Positions 1-10,187 of a stretch of DNA of 64,000 bases are shown here, one piece after another. The notes under the pieces are model-generated. The model saw only the letters and a list, made by a program, of their open reading frames with translations. It ran no database searches and was not told the DNA's origin. The position numbers and the translations under genes were made by a program. This DNA comes from Dactylis glomerata (lineage: Eukaryota; Streptophyta; Magnoliopsida; Poales; Poaceae), in assembly GCA_007115705.1 (NCBI GenBank), contig QXEO01000382.1:2356781-2420780 (forward strand), in the 5' to 3' direction. The stretch's first letter is position 1; every line of letters starts with the position of its first letter.

Positions 1-3000
1 GAGTAGAGCTATGTTCCACGGTCGCTTGGTTTCTTCTCCGGACCTATCCACCTTGTCCTTCTTGGGGGCCTGCGCATCTATAAGATAATAGGCATCATTG
101 TGCAGAGCTCTGCTCACAATGAATGGCCCCTCCCATGGAGGAGTTAACTTATGCCGGCCCTCTGTTCCTTGCCTTAACCGGAGTACCAGATCTCCCTCTT
201 GGAATCTCCTTGGATTTACCTTCTGCGCATGATAGCGTCTGAGGTTCTGCTGGTATACTGCTGTTCTTGACAGAGTTATTTCTCTTGCTTCTTCCAGCAG
301 ATCCACATCATTTTTCCCGGCTTCTTTAGCCTCTTCCTTAGTATATAGCACTACTCTTGGTGCATCATGTATTACATCTGTTGGAAGCACAGCTTCTGCT
401 CCATACACCAGGAAAAATGGTGTGTAGCCTGTTGACCTATTCGGAGTTGTTCTTAAACTCCACAGCACTGCTGGCAGCTCATCTAGCCAACATCCCGGAG
501 TTTTCTCCAGTGGCTCTATCAGCCGGGGTTTTATGCCGGACAATACTAGTCCATTTGATCTTTCTACTTGGCCATTGGCACAAGGATGGGCGACCGAGGT
601 GACATCTAGCCGGATTCCCACTTCCTCACAGAATCTGGCAAAGGGCCCTTGGGCAAAGTTCGACCCATTGTCAGTGATGATGCTATGTGGCACTCCATAT
701 CTCAAAATAATGTCCTTTAAGAACTTCACTGCTGTGTGGCCATCACACTTGCTTATGGGCTTCACTTCGATCCATTTGGTGAACTTGTCCACCATGACCA
801 GGATATGGGTCATTTTTCCTCTGGCCGGCTTAAAAGCCCCGACCATATCCAGGCCCCAAACAGCAAAGGGCCAGGTTATTGGGATTGTCTTTAATGCAGA
901 TGCCGGCTGATGAATTTGGTGGGCATATCTTTGACACCCATTACACTTGCGAACTAAATCTTCTGCTTCTTGCAGTGCCGTCGGCCAATAGAAGTCATGC
1001 CGGAATACCTTTGCCACTAATGCTCTGGATGAAGCGTGGTGACCACACTCCCCCTGATGAATTTCCCGGAGCATCTCTAGACCTTCCGCAGATTCGACAC
1101 ATCTCTGCAATACTCCGGTGACACTTCTCTTATATATCTCTTTGTTTATGATGGTATACCCTTTGGATCTCTTTGCAATCCGGCGTGCCTCGGTTTCATC
1201 CGCCGGCACTTGGCCATCCACCAAGAAGTTCATAATAGGACGTGCCCATGAGGGCACTTCCCTGACAGTGAATATTGCCTGATCTATCTCCATTATTTGG
1301 ACCGACACATAATCGATTTCCATGGGCTGCGAAGTCCCCGGGACTGAGGAATCAGTCCCCGGGTATGCCGGAGCAGTCCCCGGGTATATCGGCACAACCT
1401 CTTGGTACATTTTACCCTTGCCCTTGTCTTTGCTCCGGAATACTGCACTTACAGCATATGTCGGCCCAGTCCCCGGGACTGAGGATACAGTCCCCGGGTT
1501 ATCTGACCTGGCTCCGGCATCTAACTCCATTGGAACTGCTTCCTCCGGACTTGGCGGGACATAAATTGACGATGATTCTGGCGAGGGCTTGATTGATGGC
1601 TTCCTCAGATGCTCCAACGAAATGCCGGGCGGGATTGAATCTCTGGAAGATCCCAGTTTAGACAATGCATCGGCCGCGTCATTCTGAGCCCGGAGAACAT
1701 GCCGGAACTCACAACCTTCAAAGTAACCACTTAGTTGCTGCACTAGGAATCGGTAAGATGCCATGTTTGCATCATGAGCATCCCATATGCCGGAACATTG
1801 CTGAATCACTAAGTCAGAATCACCGAAACACATAATCCGGCGAATTCCTATGTCCTTAGACACTTTCAGGCCATGCACAAGTGCCTCATATTCCGCCACA
1901 TTATTTGATGCTGCAAAATGAATTTGCAGGACATATCTCAATTGGTCATTCTTTGGTGAACTGAGAACTATGCCGGCTCCCAGGCCATGGATTGTCTTGG
2001 ACCCATCGAAGTGCATCCTCCAATAATTTGCATCTGGCAATGGCGGCTCATATTGTATCTCGGCCCAGTCGATAAAGAAGTCAGCCAACACCTGGGACTT
2101 GATTGTATCCCTCTTATCATACTGTGGTGTATAAGGTGAAAGCTCTATTGCCCACTTTGCTATCCGGCCGCTGGCATCTTTGTTACTTATAATTTCTGAG
2201 ATAGGGGCCTCGGCCACTACCCGGATTGGATGCTCTTGGAAGTAATGCTTGAGCTTCTTGGCCGCCATATAGACGCCATAAGTCATCTTCTGATAGTGTG
2301 GGTAGTTTTGCTTTGAGGTGGAGAGGACTTCACTCAGATAATATACCGGCCGCTGCACGGTTTTGCCTCCTTCCTCTCGCTCTACTACCACCACAGCACT
2401 GACGACCCTGTTGGTTGCCGCTATATAGAGCAACATTGGCTCCCGGGGCATTGGAGACGCTAATACCGGCGCTGTTGACAACACCTGTTTTAGTTCCTTG
2501 AAAGCTGCATCTGCTTGCGTTGTCCAGACAAATGTGTCAGACTTCTTCATCAGCTGATATAACAGCAGAGCCTTCTCTCCTAGCCGGCTTATGAAACGGC
2601 TCAGGGATGCAAGGCACCCAGTGAACTTCTGCACTTCCCTCAAATCTGTCGGTGGCTTCATCTTTTCTATGGCGCGAATCTTGCCGGGATTCACCTCAAT
2701 ACCCCGGCTGGAAACAAGGAAGCCGAGCAACTTGCCCGCCGGCACACCGAAGGTACATTTGGCCGGATTCAACTTCATCCGGAATCTCCTTAGGTTTCCA
2801 AAGGTTTCCCGGAGATCATCTATGAGAGTCTTGCTCTCCTTGGTTTTTATGACGATATCATCGACATATACCTGCACATTTTTATCTATTTGATCATGCA
2901 AACATTTCTGCATACACCTTTGGTAAGTTGCACCGGCATTTCTTAAACCGAACGACATAGTGAGATAGCAATAAGCCCCGTACAGGGTAATAAAGGATGT

Positions 3001-3468
3001 CTTTATTTGATCCGGCTCATACAGAGGGATCTGGTGTAAACCAGAATAGGCATCTACAAATGATAACAGTTCACATCGGGCTGTGGAATCGATCACTTGA
3101 TCGATCCGAGGGAGCGGGAATGGATCTTTAGGGCATGCCTTATTTAAGTTAGTGTAATCAACACACATCCGCCATACTTTCACTATCGCGGGCTCATCCT
3201 TTTTCTTTTCCACTAAAATCGGATTAGACACCCAATCCGGATGTAGTACTTCTTTGATAAAGCCAGAGGCTAAGAGTCTAGCCACCTCATCCCAGATAGC
3301 TTTCCTTCTATCGCCAGCATTCCGGCGGAGCGGCTGCTTCACCGGCTTAGCGTCCGGTCTCACATGCAATGCGTGCTCAGCCAGCTCCCTCGGCACACCT
3401 TGCAAGTCTGAAGTAGACCATGCAAAGATATCCCGATTCTCACGGAGGAAGCTGGTGAGCTCGCTTTC
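1..3468 (-). CDS. pol: T1 pol: RT, RNase H, second RNase H-like domain, integrase (C-terminus off the edge)
   Basis: Polyprotein region that copies the element RNA into DNA and integrates it. It follows an in-frame UAG (3469-3471) and I found no stop from 3468 to base 1; all stretches I spot-translated were open. Motifs shared with T4: the RT entry around 3220-3240 (DWVSNP), the catalytic YVDD near 2860, the KKSDTFVW connection near 2550, an RNase H-like region near 1790-2010, a linker with repeated PGT units near 1330-1510, then integrase. Base 1 lies a few codons before the C-terminus seen in T4. The usual MPFGL of RT reads MSFGL here (about 2960), a C-to-T type change. It is the better preserved of the two family members: T4 has two frameshifts in this region. 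Confidence 0.85.
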
Positions 3469-3471
3469 CTA
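3469..3471 (-). other. In-frame UAG between protease and RT (T1)
   Basis: The minus-strand codons read GAC CCC AAG UAG GAA AGC, and the same frame stays open on both sides. Related grass elements, from memory, have a glutamine codon here, so CAG to TAG decay is possible. The same stop sits at the homologous codon in T4 (54371-54373) and T2 (10185-10187), which makes readthrough worth considering. Confidence 0.8.
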
Positions 3472-6400
3472 CTTGGGGTCCAAACTTGCCCCGATGAGGG
3501 CATGGCGCTCCGGGAAAACTTCATCCAGAGGCACCTTTTTGACTTCCTTCCCCACCTGAAAAGATGCACTGCCACCGGGATTTGACATGCCCGGCATAGA
3601 TTTGCCGGCCACGACCGTCTCAGCAATCTCCACTGCTCGCTTGAGCCTCTTCCTTTCCTCTGCAATGATCAGAGTCTCGGCCAGGTTAGACCCGGCTGTG
3701 GCGCATGCCATCGAACGCTTGTAATCACCAACAATGGTGATTACCCCTTCGGGCCCCGGCATCTTCATCTTCAGGTACGCCACATGCGTACAGGCCATGA
3801 ATTTTGCCAATGCCGGCCTCCCCAGCAAAGCATGGTAGGGGCTTTCCAAATCAACAACCTCGAACATGAGGTTTTCCACCCTGCAGTTATCCCGGCTGCC
3901 AAACATGACATCCATCCGGATCTTGCCCATCGGCGCACACGAAAGTCCCGGCACAATGCCGTGGAATGTGGTCTTTCTTGGTTCCAGCATGTTTTCCTTG
4001 ATTCCCAGCTTCTGCATCGTATCCCGATACATGATGTTGATGCTGCTTCCATTGTCAATGAGGACCTTGCTGAATCTCACGTTATTAGCCGGCCTGACAA
4101 ATGTCGGATCCAACACTAGAGCATACCCGCCGGGGTTTGGCATGATCCGGGGATGATCTGCCCTGTCCCAGCCAATGGCCTGGTTAGACCAATGCATCAT
4201 CTTCGGAACTGCCGACATAACGGCGTTTACCTCCAAACAGCGCCGGTACAAGCTCTGCTTGTATGTTCTTTCGGTCTCAAAGACCATGTAGCTCTGATCA
4301 TGCTCCTTGTACTCATTCCGGCCTGCTCCTGGGCCTCCGGCATTATATTCCGGATTATAGTTCTGGTCTATTTGATTTACGCTGGCATTTCCGGCATTAC
4401 TCTGATTCCCGGGATTAACCGGCCTGGGCGGGATTGCAACTGTATTTGCACCTGTCAACGGCGATGGAGCTGCCGGGCCAGATGGTCTAGCCGGTCCCCA
4501 GGGACCTGCACGACCTGCTAATATGTCATCCAGCCATGAACAGTTTCTTGTCAAATGATTTGCCGGCTTACCCGGCTGAAATGTGTGAAACACACAAGGC
4601 TTGTCCATGGCCAGACCCACTGTATACTTTGGCCACTGCTTCTTTTGCCCGGCGGCTCCGTCGGCATTCTTGTTGATCCAGACATTCTTCTTCTGGAAGG
4701 GCTGCGCTTGCTGCTGCGGTGGTTGCTGCTGCTGCTGAGGCTGCTGGTAGCTCTCATATCTCGGACGCTGGCTGCTGCCGGCGCCCGCTTGCTCTTCCTC
4801 CACAGCCGCAACTTGCGCCGTGCCATACCGATAATCCGGCCGCTCATCTCTTCTTTTATTCCGGTTATCCGGGCGATAGAACTGCCCCGATCTCCCGGTG
4901 TTGCTATTGTTCCGCTGGGCCTGCCCCTGCTCTTGCGAATCAATAGTGGGCTGCATAGGGTCTCCCAGAGCATAACTGTCAGCAATCTTGATTGTCTCGG
5001 CCAACGTGGCCGGCATATCCCTCTAAAGCTTTTGCCACAACATGGTGCCATGTCGGCACCCATGAGCAAACCACATGATGGCCTGCTGCTCCACAACTCC
5101 TTCGCAGGAATTGCGCAAAGTGCACCACCTGGTCAGATAATCTCAGTCAGTCTCATTCGCTCCCTGCCGGCAGTAAGCCAGTTGCTGCGGCCGGTTAGGC
5201 CTCTTATATGTACTGGTGAAGTTTGACACAAACTGTTCTTCGAAATCAACCCAGCCGTTGATACTTTCGGCCGGCAGATTATTCAGCCATATCCTGGCTG
5301 GCCCTTCTAACATTTGCGGTACATATCGTACCGCCCATCTGAGGTTTCCTCCGGCAATGTTCACTGCGGTGGAGTAATCCTCCAACCAATCTTCCGGCTT
5401 TGTACTGCCATTGTATGTCCTCACGCCCCGCGCGAGCTGGAAGTAGTAAGGTACCGGCTCACCCATAATCCGGGGTCCAAAACACATAGGACCCGGAGCT
5501 CCTTGCCTTTCCACCAACTCTGATTGGTGAATCTTGTCCAGCTTGAATCGTGCATCATTTGCGGCCAAGGACCGAGGTCCAAGCCGGGACGCAATTGGGC
5601 CCGCGATCATTTTTTCCTGCTGCTGCTCCGGCTGATACTGCTCACTTTGCCGGCCTTGCTGATGCTACTGCTGATATCCCGCCCTAGCAAGGGCGGAATT
5701 CCCATCATCCTCTCGATGTCCCGGATGACCTGCACCTTGCTGCTGTGCTGCACCCCCGGTGCCGTGCTGCTGACGCCGGGCTGCACTATTATTCCGGCCA
5801 CCACCGGCCGAAACTGCCCCTTGCCCGGCCGGCATATTCTGGCCAGCACTCTTGCGGCCGGCATACTTGTCTGCTTGGCCGACACTCTTCTGAACTACTG
5901 CCTGCTTTCCGGCGATTGCCGGATCATACACTTGGATCTGCTTGTCCCGGCGGCCAGAGGTTACACTTCCGGCACGCCGGGCACTTGGATGTGGGGACGA
6001 AGCCCCACCCCTCGACCTTGCGCCGGCACCTCCTACCGACGCAATGTACTGGGATGCCCCGGCACCTGGGTTTGCCTTCTTAAAGGCCTCCTGCTGCTTT
6101 GTAGCTTCAGACAAAAGATGGTTAAGCCGGGCTTGCTGCTCACGCAGTGCTTCGCCGGATAAATTAGATAAATCCTTAGCTACTTCTGCTGCTGCTCTAA
6201 GGTTCTTCACTGGTGAGCTATAAATTACCTTAGGCACAGTACTAGTTGCACTATGACTCTTAGCTCTAGCATCTTTACCTAGCTCAGCATTAAGATCTCT
6301 ACCTCTGGTTCTAACCTCATCTATCCGGCTAGGCCGGGTTACCACAGGAGTAAAACCATGGGCTGCTTCATACTCACGGAGTTGCCGGTTAAACCGCTCG

Positions 6401-7047
6401 TGCTCCTGCTGCATGGCCAGGGCCTCATCGACGAGGGCCTGGCGAGATCCCTCCAGGACCTCCCTTGCCTGCTCTGGATCGTCGCCAGGTCGCACTGGCT
6501 CAAGAAGCCGATCGATGATGGGGAGAAGCACCTGACCCTTAGCCGGCACTGCGGAAGTGCCGGCCAGGTTCTCGACACGCTCCAACGGAGGACGTGCCGA
6601 CCTCTTGGCCTTCGGCGGCTCCGGGGGAGTATCTCCTGCTGCTGCTGCTGATTTGCCGGCACCATCTGCCGGCGGCACGGATGTGCCGGCCATCATTACC
6701 TCGGCCGACTCTACTGGGCGAGCGCTACGCCCAGCGTGAGCCAGCCGATGCGACGGAGGATCCGCCGCCACCAGCACCTTTTCCCTGCAAATTCTCTCAG
6801 TCCCCGCGTACACCTCGTGGGAACCGAAAGACATGATCCGTCCATCCCTAGGGAACGGTCGGCCGCCGAGACATCCAGCGTTGTCAGTGACGAAGCTGAG
6901 CGAGCCTAGCCTCTGGACGAGGCCAGAGACCACGCGCACTCCTGAAACTGCTATCACAGACCCCGTCCGAATAAACACTCCGCCCAGCATATCTATCTGC
7001 CCCATGGTGGGCACCAAATGTCGTCGTGGTGAAACAACATATGCCAT
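3472..7047 (-). pseudogene. gag: T1 gag-protease with three nonsense codons
   Basis: Gag coats and packages the element RNA and protease matures the polyprotein. The frame opens with an ATG at 7045-7047 inside the 5' LTR and crosses the primer site. It is a single frame interrupted by TAG (5665-5667), TGA (5143-5145) and TAG (5023-5025). At all three places T4 keeps a sense codon (Gln, Arg, Gln), so each is a C-to-T type change. Visible parts are a Gln-rich segment around 5600-5800, the retrotransposon gag core around 5150-5480, a second Gln-rich patch near 4690-4750, a C-x2-H-x9-H-x4-C knuckle near 4540-4610 and the protease site DNGSS near 4050. It cannot make full-length Gag without suppression of three stops. 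Confidence 0.88.
6999..7016 (-). other. T1 primer-binding site, tRNA-Lys type, mutated
   Basis: Two bases from the LTR edge. It matches the 18 bases complementary to the 3' end of plant tRNA-Lys (as recalled) except for two C/T-type changes, both absent from T4. The changes also alter the overlapping gag peptide from LAPTVG to LVPTMG. Confidence 0.8.
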
Positions 7048-7946
7048 AGGATGGCTTAAATGGGGCCGAACTAGATGCTGGAGGATTCGGGAGAGGGGAA
7101 CGGGCTAAAAAGCACGACAGAAAGGAACACAGATCTACCCAGGTTCGGGGCTCTCGTAAGGAGATAACACCCCTACTCCTGCTCTACTGGTTTTATATTT
7201 GGATCGATGGAGTACACAACAATGGTCCTTCCAAGCTCTCTGCTAGAGGAGGAAGAAGAACTACTAAGTATAGGAATACTGAGAGTCCAACCCTTTACCA
7301 GGGCTCCCTGTGCCACCTTATATAGTGGTGGCCAGGGTTACAACGGTCACCAGAGACCAGAAGACACACGCTACACTCCAAACAGGACTTGCTGTCGAAG
7401 GCAGAGACCCTTGACTTTCTCCCTGATTGCTCTCGATGGGACTTCATATCCCTGTACATTGTACTTCCTGCACTGTGAGCTTACCTCTGTGATGTCAGGG
7501 CTGTACTTGTGCACTGTGAGGGTAGGTAAACCCCCACTGTGCACCCTGTCATCCTGATCCCTCTCCATGCTTGGCAGAGCCTCTCCTTGATTGTCGGGAC
7601 AAGACATCTTAGCTGACTTCTGTATCCCGGACATGACCGTTGGCAACATCCCGGACCTATATGCCAGACCAATGACCTATGAAGGTCGGGTAATCCGGCA
7701 TATCCTGTTCCTGCACGATACAACATACAAGTTAGGCCGGCATATCCAAGTATATGCCGGCACTCCTCTGTTGGTATCCCGATTAATCCGGCATATCCAC
7801 ATATCGGCCGGGATACTTGTATAACCCGGCCTAGCCTATCTCCTTATATCCCGGCCAGACCCTTCCTTGGTCAGCCGGTATAAAGTCAATCATAGTCCTT
7901 GTATCTTTCTAGTCTCTTGACCCTACCGAGGGTCATCCCCCCGACA
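7019..7946 (-). repeat. T1 5' LTR (928 bp)
   Basis: Starts TGTCGTCGTGG and ends CCCCGACA on the plus strand, the same ends as the T4 LTRs. The minus-strand TATA box lies at about 7317-7325. The U3 half (about 7620-7860) is packed with CCGGCATAT and ATATGCCGG units. It is clearly diverged from the T4 LTRs, so the two insertions are separate events and T1 is not a recent copy of T4. Confidence 0.92.
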
Positions 7947-7948
7947 AA

Positions 7949-9518
7949 TACTGGGAAGATTATAGTGAAGATTTAGAATATAGCAGAGAGAGGCGTGGAG
8001 ACCCAACACACAATAGGGGGGCGGCAACATGCGGCAGAGAAGAAGGGTACTCAAGAAGCCCCAGCCCGCAGCTGGAAGAGGAGGAAGATGATTTGGTACA
8101 GAAAACACCAGAGGCAGCACTAGCAGCAGCACAAGCGTATTTGTTAGTTACAAGAACCAGAACATGGAGATCCGCGAGAAGATATGCACCGAGCCACAAT
8201 ACGAAGCCTCGAAATAGTAGAAGGTAAGATCAGGGAGCAAGGCCTAGAGAAGAAGTCGACAAGCTATAAGGAAAATCGAAAGGAGAAGTTCAGATACAAT
8301 TGCGCAGACAGCAAGTATAGCGAGTCATCAGAAGAGAAAAAGCAACAAAAAAGGAAGGAGGACGCAAGAAGTTTTATAGCACAGGCTCGAGTAAATAAAT
8401 CGCGACATGCTTGGAAGGAAGAGAATTATGAGGACGACGATAAAGATACGGGTGCGTTATGCTTTACCCGCAGGGTTCGCAAAATGCGGGTACCCAAAGG
8501 ATTCAAATTACCACACGACCAGAATAAGTACGACGGGTCGCAAGAACCTACCTTATGGCTATCAGATTATCTACAGGCAGTGCAGATATTAGGGGGAACA
8601 AAGGCGACTGCAATGCAAAGTTTGCAGCTACACCTCATCGGCGCCACGCGGTCCTGGTTGAACACCCTACCCGACGAATCCATTGGAGGCTGGGGGGAAC
8701 TCAAAAGTCAATTCACAAGAAATTTTTGTTCCACTTACAAGCGCCCAGCATCACTGGAGGAAGTTAAAGCATGTATGCAAAGGAAAGGCGAAACGCTACG
8801 CTCTTATATACAATGCTGGAGTATAATCAAAAACTCAGCAGAGGACGTCTCTGACGAACAAGCAATAGATGCCTTTTCGGAAGTTCTTCGTCGCTCAGAT
8901 CTTGTGGAAGAAATAGGAAGAACAAGACCTACGATAGTAGCTGAGCTAATGGAACAAGCCAATAAATTCACTGATGGAGAGGACACGTATAACAACAAAA
9001 GAGGATGATCGCCAGAAGTCAATAGAATAAGTCGACAGAGGAGATGACACCGCAGCAGGGATAACCAAGGATGGCGAAATCAGATAGCCACGGGTTACAT
9101 AATAGAAGAAGAGGAAGGGTATGAAAGTAGGAGGTTTCAGGCAAAAGGAGTAAAAAAATCGAGATACTCTGGCCCTTCGGCCGAGGATATGCTATACGGA
9201 CCTTGTCGAATCCACTATGCGTATCTCGATGGGAAAAGGGTCTCAAATCACCAGATGAAAGATTGCAGAACATTCCTAAGGTTGCAAAATGCCATAGGCT
9301 CAAATCAAGAAGGGAGGCAAGGAGAGAGACGTAGAAGTCAAGGATATCAAATGCAAAGGCTAGCAAAGCACCTAGAATCAAAAGTGTACATATCAGCTAC
9401 GATTCAGCCGGTGCCCAAGTCAAAAAGAGGGAAAGAGCATATCCAGGCAAGTAAACCTAGCAATATCATCACCACCAGCTACCACAGAGTACCTACGATG
9501 GTCGGAGCAACCAGTCAA
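7949..9518 (+). pseudogene. gag: T2 gag, frameshifted and truncated by nonsense codons
   Basis: The N-terminal part (7949 to about 8165) encodes an acidic stretch followed by an Ala-rich helix (PEAALAAAQAYLL), typical of grass Ty3/gypsy Gag. A one-base shift near 8165 moves the frame, and the rest continues as 8184-9008. The gag core is clear in that part: a basic charged region, then EPTLWLSDYLQAV, SWLNTLPDESI and QFTRNFCSTYK. A TGA at 9006-9008 ends it before the C-terminal domain, which follows in pieces and carries a C-x2-H-x11-H-x4-C knuckle (about 9204-9266). The true start may lie left of T1. Non-functional. Confidence 0.85.
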
Positions 9519-10184
9519 GTTCAATAGAGCAGACCACCCAAGGAAAGTTCCCAGGCCGGGCCACTCGCCTATGGTTCTAAAAGCGCAAATAGGAGGGTAC
9601 GACATCAGAAGAGTGTTCATGGATGCAGGGAGCGGCATAAACTTAATATATGCTAGAACACTAAAGGCAATGTGCATCTCGCTGACGAGCCTGAATTCAA
9701 CAGATTGCTCTTTCCACAGAATAGTACCAGGAGCAGCAAACTACCCTTTGGGAAGGATTGAACTCGATGTCTGCTTGGCAGCAGCAAAAATTATAGAAGA
9801 GAGAAACTGGAGTTCGAAGTTATGGACTGGCCATCACAATATCATGCAATCCTGGGGCGCCCAGCATTTGCAAAATTCATGGCAGTACCACACTACGCGT
9901 ATCTTACGTTAAAAATTCCAGGGCCCAAAGGAACAATTATAGTACAAGGGAGCTTTGAAGTAGCCAACACATGCGACAGAGAATTCAACAGGATGGCGCA
10001 AACCTTCGGCATGACAGCAGAGTATGAGAGGTTGAAAGGAGAAATGGATCATAATGTGCTACCCGACGTTGGACGATCCCTACCAGATAAGGCTTTCGAC
10101 ACAATGCAGGACTCGAAGAAAATTCAGGTCCATCCTACAGATCCAAACAAGATGACATCAATTGTGGTGAACTTAGATCCCGCA
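9519..10184 (+). pseudogene. T2 aspartic protease region, frameshifted
   Basis: Pepsin-like retroelement protease that cuts the polyprotein. The active-site segment FMDAGSGINLIY lies near 9618-9653, followed by the HRIVPGA and LGRIELDV strands. Around 9810-9822 the frame shifts by one, and the flap-like segment YHAILGRPAFAKFMA continues in the frame that leads into RT. It ends at an in-frame UAG (10185-10187). The DAGS site differs from the usual D(T/S)G but is of the kind seen in T3 (DGGSS) and T4 (DNGSS). Confidence 0.83.
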
Positions 10185-10187
10185 TAG
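10185..10187 (+). other. In-frame UAG between protease and RT (T2)
   Basis: The codons read GAT CCC GCA UAG GAA GGT. The RT frame is the same frame as the protease end, with no shift. The position is homologous to the UAG of T1 and T4, although T2 belongs to another family. Confidence 0.8.

Larger units (their letters stand above)
1..7946 (-). mobile_element. T1: Tat-lineage Ty3/gypsy LTR retrotransposon, left end outside the window
   Basis: The order on the minus strand is 5' LTR (7019-7946), tRNA-Lys primer site, gag, protease, RT, RNase H, second RNase H-like domain, integrase. The sequence is collinear with T4 (50883-58831) and clearly the same family. The 3' end, any antisense gene and the 3' LTR lie left of base 1. 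The base after the LTR starts AATAC (7947-7951), probably the right target-site duplication in T2; its partner is not visible. The reading frame from 7047 to base 1 has no frameshift that I could find, only nonsense codons. Lineage rests on the RT/integrase type, the second RNase H and the gag type. Confidence 0.93.

Noticed and set aside
4555..5226. 223-codon plus-strand ORF rich in Leu
   Set aside because: Complement of the Gln-rich CAG repeats of T1 gag.
7947..7951. AATAC beside T1 is the same word as the target duplication of L
   Set aside because: Five-base words coincide easily; the T1 partner is outside the window, so no common target preference can be claimed.
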